A DNA stretch of 5,650 bases from Gammaproteobacteria bacterium (GTDB lineage Bacteria; Pseudomonadota; Gammaproteobacteria; Pseudomonadales; Oleiphilaceae). Every line of letters begins with the position of its first letter. Position 1 is the stretch's first letter. Made by a program: the position numbers and the translations under genes. The stretch lies in contig JAJUGC010000168.1 in the NCBI GenBank assembly GCA_029268325.1, forward strand, positions 1 to 5,650. The letters are read 5' to 3'. Below are positions 1 to 4,460 of this stretch, piece after piece. The notes under the pieces were generated by a model, which saw nothing but the letters and a program-made list of their open reading frames with translations, was not told the DNA's origin and made no database searches.

Positions 1-78
1 CACAGTGGTTTGCAAAGAGGTGCAGCCCGCCAGGGAAAGTGCCAATACTGCGATAGAAGCAGCAATTCCTTTACGCAT
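1..78 (-). CDS. Lipoprotein N-terminus, partial (runs off left edge)
   Basis: Only the first 26 codons are visible. The ATG at 78-76 follows a GGAG ribosome binding site at 90-87 with an 8-base spacer. The translation begins MRKGIAASIAVLALSLAGC and continues TSLQTTV. This is a textbook type II signal peptide: a basic n-region (R2, K3), a hydrophobic core from about residue 5 to 16, and a lipobox LAGC with the lipidated cysteine at residue 19. The residue after the cysteine is Thr rather than Asp, which in enterics favours transfer to the outer membrane by the Lol system. The mature part is too short to name a family. It lies on the same strand downstream of pnp but behind a strong terminator, so it is probably a separate transcription unit. 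Enteric bacteria carry the lipoprotein gene nlpI at this position; the visible residues do not resemble NlpI, so I do not use that name. An OmpA-like or other small envelope lipoprotein is equally possible. Confidence 0.8.
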   Translation of the reverse strand, partial: MRKGIAASIAVLALSLAGCTSLQTTV

Positions 79-161
79 ATTATTTACTCCAAAGTGATTG
101 TTGAAACGCACATGGAGTGTAGTAGTGGGCCTCAGTTTTCGCAAACACGAATAGTGATTGA

Positions 162-167
162 TTTATA
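162..167 (-). promoter_or_regulatory. Possible -10 element for the lipoprotein gene
   Basis: On the minus strand the hexamer TATAAA (five of six matches to TATAAT) lies in an AT-rich stretch spanning roughly 155-195, about 85 bases upstream of the lipoprotein ATG. No good -35 hexamer lies 16-18 bases upstream; that position is an A-run. The gene needs its own promoter because a terminator separates it from pnp, so this is the best candidate I can see, but it rests on one hexamer and local composition. Apart from this element, I see no gene or RNA in the 79-306 spacer. Confidence 0.25.
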
Positions 168-306
168 AAGTAAAAATCGATGTTTTTTTAATCGTTCTCC
201 AAAACTGTCACGTTCTCAATTGTTCCCTGTGCTGACTGGCTTGCCTCGTCCTCACAGCCCCTTGTTCCCCTTCACCAATACCCCCACTGACAAAAGCGTT
301 GCCCAC

Positions 307-342
307 AAAAAAAGCGCCTGGGGTTACCCGCGGCGCTTTTTT
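307..342 (-). terminator. Rho-independent terminator after pnp (end of operon)
   Basis: On the minus strand a stem with GCGCC (318-314 on the plus-strand complement side) pairing to GGCGC (332-336) is extended by an A-run on one side and a T-run on the other (307-313 against 337-342). Inside the loop GGG and CCC can pair around TAA, lengthening the structure. It begins 24 bases after the pnp stop codon, the expected place. Because it is flanked by an A-run on one side and a T-run on the other, the element should work in both directions, although no plus-strand gene approaches it within this window. Confidence 0.92.
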
Positions 343-365
343 CATACCAAGTTGCTTACGGCAGC

Positions 366-2483
366 TTAGCTACCCAGAGCGGCGATGTCGTCCTGGGTGA
401 CTTCTTTGATGCTGAGCTTCACGCGACCACGCGCGTCCACATCCAGCACCTTCACGTGCACGTAATCACCTTCCTTGAGCACATCGGTGACGTTCTCAAT
501 GCGGCGATCCGCGATTTGAGAGATGTGCACCAGTCCATCCTTACCGGGCAGCAGGTTGACGAATGCGCCAAAATCAACGATCCGCTCGACCTTACCGTTA
601 TAGACCCGGCCGACTTCGATCTCGGCCGTAATCTCCACAACCCGGTTCACCGCCGCATCGGCGGCTTCCTTGTTGGCTGCGTATATGCGCACTGTACCGT
701 CGTCATCAATATCGATGGACGCACCAGTCTCTTCGGTGATGGAACGGATGGTTGCACCACCCTTACCAATTACATCACGGATCTTCTCAGGATCAATTTT
801 CATGGCGATCATCTTCGGCGCTTTCTCGGACAGTTCGGAACGAGAAGTCGAGATCACCTTGTTCATTTCACCCAGGATATGGAGACGGGCCTTATGGGCT
901 TTTTCCAGGGCCACTTCCATGATTTCCTCGGTGATACCCTGGATCTTGATATCCATCTGCAGGGCGGTGATACCGTTTGCGGTACCGGCCACTTTGAAGT
1001 CCATATCGCCCAGGTGATCCTCGTCACCCAGGATATCGGTCAGAACAGCGAACTTGTCGCCTTCTTTCACCAATCCCATGGCGATACCGGCTACCGGAGC
1101 CTTCAGGGGAACACCGCCATCCATCAGGGCTAAACTCGCACCGCACACACTGGCCATGGAGCTGGAACCGTTGGATTCGGTAATTTCCGATACCACGCGG
1201 ATCACATAGGGGAAGTCATCCTGGTTTGGCAGCATGGCTTGCACACCCCGGCGGGCCAGACGGCCGTGGCCGATCTCGCGACGCCCGGTTCCGGTCATCC
1301 GACCGGTTTCACCGACGGAGTAAGGCGGGAAGTTATAGTGCAGCATGAAGGGTTCCTTGCGCTCCCCTTCCAGGGCATCCACGATCAACGCATCGCGGCT
1401 GGTGCCCAAGGTAGCGGTCACCAAAGCCTGGGTTTCACCCCGGGTGAACAGCGCGGAACCATGGGCATTGGGCAGCACACCCACTTCAATCTGGATGGGC
1501 CGGACCGTATCGTTGTCACGCCCGTCGATACGGGGCTTGCCTTCAACGATATTGGTACGGACCACTTCTTCCTGCAGCTTCTTGAACAGGCCGACCACTT
1601 CGTCTTCAGACGGGCCTTCAACACCTTCTTCCGCAGGCACGAACTTGGCTACCGCAGCCGCCTTGATCTCATCCAGGCGAGCATAACGCTGCTGCTTTTC
1701 ATGGATGCCATAGGCTTCGCTCACAGCACCACCGAACTCGGCTTTCAGCTGTTCGTACAGAGCGGTGTCTTCTTCCGCAGGCTGCCAGTCCCACTTCTGG
1801 GCGCCAGCCTCGGCCGCAAATTCCTTGATCGCCTGGATGGCAACCTGATATTCCTGGTGAGCATACAGCACGCCACCCAACATCTGGTCTTCGCTCAGCT
1901 CGGCTGCTTCCGACTCCACCATCAACACGGCTTCTTCGGTACCGGCCACCACCATGTCCGGCTTGGAGTTGGCCAACTCGCTGTAACTGGGGTTCAGCAA
2001 ATAACCCTGCTCTTCGGTGAAACCAACCCGGGCAGCGGCCAGAGGGCCGTTGAAGGGTACGCCAGACAGTTCCAGGGCTGCGGCCGTCCCGATAATGGAA
2101 GCAATATCCGGATCATAGTCCTTGTTGGCGGACATGACGGTACAGATGACCTGTACTTCGTTCATGAAACCTTCGGGAAAAAGCGGACGGATGGGGCGGT
2201 CGATCAGGCGGGAAGTCAAGGTTTCCTTCTCGGAGGGACGTCCCTCACGACGGAAGTATCCGCCAGGAATGCGGCCCACCGCATAGCTTTTTTCCTGATA
2301 GTGAACCGTCAGCGGAAAGAAATCCTGACCGGGCTTGGCTTCCTTCTGGGCAACCACTGTGGCCAGGACCACGGTATCGTCCATGGTCACGAGTACCGCA
2401 CCACTAGCCTGACGCGCAATACGTCCTGTTTCCAAAGTAACATTCGATTGACCGAACTTAAACGTTTTTCTTACCGGTTTCAC
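366..2483 (-). CDS. pnp: Polynucleotide phosphorylase (PNPase)
   Basis: PNPase is a homotrimeric cytoplasmic 3'-5' exoribonuclease that uses phosphate to release nucleoside diphosphates, and can also add tails in reverse. It degrades mRNA, commonly with RNase E and an RNA helicase. The 705-residue product (E. coli 711) shows a first RNase PH domain (about 10-145, with the RNA-contacting YFRR at 76-79), an all-helical linker (about 240-310), and a second, catalytic RNase PH domain (about 320-550). The latter holds the phosphate-binding NGSSS stretch at 438-442 and the motif DILGDEDHLGDMDF, whose D487 and D493 correspond to the metal-binding catalytic aspartates. A KH domain follows (GKGG at 573-576), then an S1 domain (about 622-692). 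Only about a dozen residues follow S1, so the Ala/Pro-rich tail of the E. coli enzyme is missing. The start is GTG, supported by AAGGAG five bases upstream and by alignment of the N-terminus with other PNPases. It is the last gene of the operon. Confidence 0.98.
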   Translation of the reverse strand: MKPVRKTFKFGQSNVTLETGRIARQASGAVLVTMDDTVVLATVVAQKEAKPGQDFFPLTVHYQEKSYAVGRIPGGYFRREGRPSEKETLTSRLIDRPIRPLFPEGFMNEVQVICTVMSANKDYDPDIASIIGTAAALELSGVPFNGPLAAARVGFTEEQGYLLNPSYSELANSKPDMVVAGTEEAVLMVESEAAELSEDQMLGGVLYAHQEYQVAIQAIKEFAAEAGAQKWDWQPAEEDTALYEQLKAEFGGAVSEAYGIHEKQQRYARLDEIKAAAVAKFVPAEEGVEGPSEDEVVGLFKKLQEEVVRTNIVEGKPRIDGRDNDTVRPIQIEVGVLPNAHGSALFTRGETQALVTATLGTSRDALIVDALEGERKEPFMLHYNFPPYSVGETGRMTGTGRREIGHGRLARRGVQAMLPNQDDFPYVIRVVSEITESNGSSSMASVCGASLALMDGGVPLKAPVAGIAMGLVKEGDKFAVLTDILGDEDHLGDMDFKVAGTANGITALQMDIKIQGITEEIMEVALEKAHKARLHILGEMNKVISTSRSELSEKAPKMIAMKIDPEKIRDVIGKGGATIRSITEETGASIDIDDDGTVRIYAANKEAADAAVNRVVEITAEIEVGRVYNGKVERIVDFGAFVNLLPGKDGLVHISQIADRRIENVTDVLKEGDYVHVKVLDVDARGRVKLSIKEVTQDDIAALGS

Positions 2484-2488
2484 GGTAA
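2471..2488 (-). promoter_or_regulatory. Hairpin enclosing the pnp GTG start codon
   Basis: On the minus strand TTACCG (2488-2483) and CGGTAA (2476-2471) form a perfect 6-bp stem around the loop TGAAAC. The first base of the GTG start codon closes the stem and the other two lie in the loop; the 3' arm covers codons 3 to 5. The stem starts directly after the GGAG of the ribosome binding site. Such a structure could lower initiation until it is opened. The stem is short, so a control role is inference; the inverted repeat itself is certain. Confidence 0.5.
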
Positions 2489-2494
2489 CTCCTT
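2489..2494 (-). promoter_or_regulatory. pnp ribosome binding site (fixes the GTG start)
   Basis: AAGGAG on the minus strand is a strong Shine-Dalgarno match, five bases before GTG at 2483-2481. No ATG in this frame lies closer, and the resulting N-terminus (MKPVRKTFKFGQ) lines up with the start of known PNPases, so GTG is the true start. Confidence 0.88.
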
Positions 2495-2503
2495 ACACGA
2501 TTG

Positions 2504-2519
2504 GGTGCCGCGCAGCACC
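2504..2519 (-). promoter_or_regulatory. Small GC-rich hairpin in the pnp leader
   Basis: On the minus strand GGTGC and GCACC pair perfectly around TGCGCG; a further T-G pair would leave a GCGC tetraloop. It sits about 10 bases upstream of the pnp ribosome binding site. In E. coli the pnp leader carries a longer stem that RNase III cuts, allowing PNPase to repress its own synthesis. This hairpin occupies a similar place but is much shorter than the E. coli stem, so equivalence is only a possibility. Confidence 0.45.
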
Positions 2520-2548
2520 TGAAATAAGACTCGAATCTCTTGACAACT

Positions 2549-2554
2549 ACTATA
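2549..2554 (-). promoter_or_regulatory. Possible -10 element of a pnp-specific promoter
   Basis: TATAGT on the minus strand matches the -10 consensus at five of six positions and lies just past the rpsO terminator T-run, 65 bases before the pnp start codon. The position expected for a -35 element falls in the terminator stem and reads CCCGGT, which is poor, and there is no TGn extension. The placement is attractive because pnp would otherwise rely on read-through, and E. coli has a pnp promoter between rpsO and pnp, but the sequence support is weak. Confidence 0.25.
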
Positions 2555-2557
2555 CAC

Positions 2558-2607
2558 AAAAACAAAAAGGTACCGGGCCTAACATCCTGAGATGTAAACC
2601 CGGTACC
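2558..2607 (-). terminator. Rho-independent terminator/attenuator between rpsO and pnp
   Basis: On the minus strand GGTACCGGG (2607-2599) and CCCGGTACC (2577-2569) form a perfect 9-bp stem. Within its loop ACATC and GATGT form a second 5-bp stem capped by TCAG, so the whole is a stacked two-part hairpin. It is followed by TTTTTGTTTTTG (2568-2557). It starts under 30 bases after the rpsO stop. E. coli has a partial terminator at the same junction that splits rpsO from pnp expression, and this element fits that role. Confidence 0.88.
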
Positions 2608-2635
2608 CTATAGACTGTTCCTACAGAAGGACTGC

Positions 2636-2905
2636 TTAGCGACGCAGACCCAAACGGCCGATCAGCTCAACGTAGCGATCGGCGTTCTTTTTCTTGAGGT
2701 AGTCCAACAGTTTGCGGCGTTGGTTAACCATGCGAATCAGACCACGACGGGAGTGGTGATCCTGCTTGTTCACTTCAAAGTGAGCTTGCAGTTTGTTGAT
2801 GTTCGCGGTCAGCAGCGCTACCTGTACTTCGGGTGAACCAGTGTCACCGGGTTTGGTTTGGTACTCTTGTGCGATCTGTGCTTTCTCGGCAGCAGTCAGT
2901 GCCAT
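2636..2905 (-). CDS. rpsO: 30S ribosomal protein S15
   Basis: S15 is a primary binding protein of the 30S subunit: it binds the three-way junction of 16S rRNA helices 20-22 and helps form the platform. The product has 89 residues, exactly the usual length, and is alpha-helical throughout. Diagnostic blocks are DTGSPEVQVALLT (about 21-33), the RNA-binding DHHSRRGL (about 49-56), QRRKLLDYLK (about 62-71) and the C-terminal IGRLGLRR. The ATG is preceded by TAGGAG with a 7-base gap, and the N-terminus MALTAAEK matches the family. It lies 113 bases after truB and 152 bases before pnp, with a terminator on the pnp side. In E. coli S15 represses its own translation by binding a structured leader; the leader here is also rich in inverted repeats, but the fold differs from what I can recall. 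Confidence 0.98.
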   Translation of the reverse strand: MALTAAEKAQIAQEYQTKPGDTGSPEVQVALLTANINKLQAHFEVNKQDHHSRRGLIRMVNQRRKLLDYLKKKNADRYVELIGRLGLRR

Positions 2906-2911
2906 GATGAT

Positions 2912-2958
2912 TCTCCTAATGAATATGCATTACTCGCAGCTCTACACTTCAAAGCTGC
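2912..2958 (-). promoter_or_regulatory. Structured rpsO leader: two tandem hairpins next to the ribosome binding site
   Basis: Reading the minus strand, GCAGCT (2958-2953) and AGCTGC (2941-2936) form a perfect 6-bp stem with an 11-base loop. Three bases later TAATG (2932-2928) and CATTA (2921-2917) form a 5-bp stem with loop CATATT. The last base of that second stem is the first base of AGGAG, the Shine-Dalgarno sequence (2917-2913). This places RNA structure directly against the ribosome binding site, as expected for an S15 autoregulatory leader. The inverted repeats are visible; binding by S15 is inference from E. coli and other bacteria. Confidence 0.5.
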
Positions 2959-3018
2959 ATCAACTTCACAACGACCACGCATACCTGCAGCCGTTTTGAA
3001 ATTCTTTGAGGCCAGTAA

Positions 3019-3960
3019 TTAGCCAAGCCTGCAGAGGCGTCGCGGTCTTAACTGATTGCCGCTCAGCTCACCCAGGCCAATAAATCTATTGTCCGCATCC
3101 CGGATGCGAACCATCCCCGAAAGCGAACCGGGGTTTATTCTAACTATTTGCCCTTGCAGAATCGAGCCTGTTTGACGGGAATCCAGCAAAATACTGGGAA
3201 TATGTTCCAACCCTGCATCCACCGGCAACAACAGTCGATCCAGCGCCGCCAAAGCCGCGACCACCTCGGCTCCGGCCGCTTCGCTCAATGCCTGCAGCTG
3301 CTCAAGCCCATGGCACTGCTCCAGGGTAAACCCCGCCGACTGGTCGCGACGCAACACAGCCACATGGGCACCACAGCCCAGAGCCTCACCGATATCCTCC
3401 ACCAGCGTACGGATATAGGTCCCTTTACTGCAATGCACCTGAAGCTCCAGGCATTCCTGGTTCCAGGACAAAAGCTCCAGGGAATGAATCGTTACCCGTC
3501 GCGCCGGCCGCTCTATCTCGACGCCCTTGCGTGCCAGCTTGTACAGGGGCTGTCCCTGGTGCTTCAGGGCCGAGTACATGGGAGGCACCTGCTCAATCTC
3601 ACCACGAAACCGCTCCAGGGTCTTCTCCAGCAGTTCCTGATCGAGCGCCGGCACCGGCCGCTCCTCGATCACGTTCCCTTCCGCGTCGCCGGAGTCAGTC
3701 CGAATCCCTAATTGCGCCCGGGTAAAGTAGGTCTTATCCGCATCCAGTAGAAATTGGCTGAACTTTGTTGCCTCGCCCAGGCAGATGGGCAACACCCCTG
3801 TGGCGAGGGGATCCAGGCTACCCGTATGGCCCGCCTTGGCCGCCTTGAACAGGTGGCGCACCCGCTGCAGGGCCTGATTGGAGGAAAGCCCCTGGGGCTT
3901 ATCGAGCAGCAGGATGCCGTCGATCTCCCGAAACCGTTTTTTTCCCCTAGACAAACTCAT
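3019..3960 (-). CDS. truB: tRNA pseudouridine(55) synthase
   Basis: TruB converts U55 in the T-loop of nearly all elongator tRNAs to pseudouridine and also aids tRNA folding. The 313-residue product (E. coli 314) shows the N-terminal GILLLDKPQGLSSN (15-28), the catalytic motif GHTGSLDPLATG with the nucleophilic Asp at residue 50, and the DKTY segment with Tyr78, which stacks on the target base. CSKGTYIRTLVEDIG (177-191) provides the conserved active-site Arg184. A C-terminal PUA domain (about 250-311, ending in ELSGNQLRPRRL) contacts the tRNA acceptor arm. The ATG overlaps the rbfA stop as ATGA, so translation is probably coupled; E. coli likewise has these two genes tightly packed. The N-terminal length to the first conserved motif differs from E. 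coli by two residues only, which supports this start. Confidence 0.97.
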   Translation of the reverse strand: MSLSRGKKRFREIDGILLLDKPQGLSSNQALQRVRHLFKAAKAGHTGSLDPLATGVLPICLGEATKFSQFLLDADKTYFTRAQLGIRTDSGDAEGNVIEERPVPALDQELLEKTLERFRGEIEQVPPMYSALKHQGQPLYKLARKGVEIERPARRVTIHSLELLSWNQECLELQVHCSKGTYIRTLVEDIGEALGCGAHVAVLRRDQSAGFTLEQCHGLEQLQALSEAAGAEVVAALAALDRLLLPVDAGLEHIPSILLDSRQTGSILQGQIVRINPGSLSGMVRIRDADNRFIGLGELSGNQLRPRRLCRLG

Positions 3961-4361
3961 TCCTCTACCGGACGATCGCCTTTATTACCTGCTTCATCCC
4001 TCGCCCGTGCCTGGTCGATCAGCGTCGAAATACGGCGCCCTTGCACCAAGGTGCGATCATAGTGGAACCGCAAATGGGGCATCACCCGCAGCTTGATCCG
4101 ATGTCCCAGCTCGCTGCGCAGAAATCCTGCCGCATTTTTCAATATTTCAATGGACTCGTCGGCAGCGGACTCATCCTCAAGGTTGGCCGTATTCAAAATG
4201 GTGACATAGACATCCGCATAGGAGAGGTCTTTGCTCACCCGAACCTCGTTGACCGTAGTCATTCCCAGCCGGGGGTCTTTGATTTCCCGCTGGATCAGGT
4301 CGGCCAACTCCCGCTGCATTTGGTCACCAACACGCTGGGTTCGACTGAATTCTTTTGCCAT
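3957..4361 (-). CDS. rbfA: 30S ribosome-binding factor A
   Basis: RbfA binds immature 30S subunits near the 5' end helix of 16S rRNA, supports late maturation and is needed for growth in the cold in E. coli. The 134-residue product is close to the E. coli length (133). The family block AKEFSRTQRVGDQMQRELA (2-20) is followed by IQREIKDPRLGM (23-34), SYADVYVTILN (47-57) and the AAG helix kink at 77-79. RLRFHYD-type residues near 97-102 (HLRFHYD, 96-102) complete the type II KH fold. The tail after about residue 118 is charged and divergent, as is normal. The ATG has only a weak ribosome binding site (GAG, seven bases upstream). It follows infB by 99 bases, with a long stem-loop in the gap, and overlaps truB by 4 bases. 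Confidence 0.97.
   Translation of the reverse strand: MAKEFSRTQRVGDQMQRELADLIQREIKDPRLGMTTVNEVRVSKDLSYADVYVTILNTANLEDESAADESIEILKNAAGFLRSELGHRIKLRVMPHLRFHYDRTLVQGRRISTLIDQARARDEAGNKGDRPVEE
3961..3966 (-). promoter_or_regulatory. truB ribosome binding site, unusually close to the start codon
   Basis: The minus strand reads AGAGGA immediately followed by the ATG of truB, leaving one base or none between the Shine-Dalgarno core and the start. That is below the usual 5-9 bases. No alternative start codon in frame offers a better arrangement. Together with the 4-base overlap with rbfA, this points to termination-reinitiation coupling rather than independent loading of ribosomes. Confidence 0.5.
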
Positions 4362-4403
4362 CGCTATTCTCGCATCCGCACAGCCAAGGCCTGTGATTAA
4401 AGG

Positions 4404-4453
4404 GCTCTAAAAGGAATGCCCGGGCTTGGGCCCAGGCATTCTATCCAAAGAGC
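4404..4453 (-). terminator. Long stem-loop between infB and rbfA (attenuator or processing site)
   Basis: On the minus strand GAATGCCTGGGC (4441-4430) pairs with GCCCGGGCATTC (4425-4414) as a 12-bp stem with one T-G wobble and loop CCAA. It begins 19 bases after the infB stop. A short CTTTTAG follows, which is a weak T-run. Outside it, GCTCT (4453-4449) and AGAGC (4408-4404) can add a 5-bp outer stem that traps the T-run in an internal loop. The strong stem and weak T-run suggest partial termination, transcript processing or 3'-end protection rather than a full stop, since rbfA and truB have no obvious promoter of their own. Confidence 0.6.
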
Positions 4454-4460
4454 TTACAGA

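Noticed and set aside
171..190. A-run and T-run around ATCGAT as a possible terminator or hairpin
   Set aside because: There is no GC-rich stem; it is simply AT-rich upstream DNA of the lipoprotein gene.
219..269. Repeated TTGTTCCC words in the pnp-lipoprotein spacer
   Set aside because: Only two short copies at irregular spacing in a C- and T-rich stretch; not distinguishable from chance.
456..1133. 225-codon plus-strand reading frame opposite the 3' part of pnp
   Set aside because: Same codon-aligned antisense frame; it ends at a TTA leucine codon of pnp (1131-1133). No ribosome binding site or protein family supports it.
1239..2522. 427-codon open reading frame on the plus strand, opposite pnp
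   Set aside because: Its codons are aligned exactly with the pnp codons, so a stop appears only where pnp uses TTA, CTA or TCA. Those codons are rare in this gene, which explains the long open frame. The translation resembles no family I know and PNPase is beyond doubt.
2540..2554. TTGACA on the plus strand followed by TATACA, suggesting a promoter
   Set aside because: The two hexamers are only five bases apart, and at the correct 17-base spacing there is only CAAAAA. No plus-strand gene follows.
3148..3711. 187-codon plus-strand reading frame opposite truB
   Set aside because: Codon-aligned antisense shadow of truB, rich in His, Gln and Arg as expected from reverse-complemented codons.
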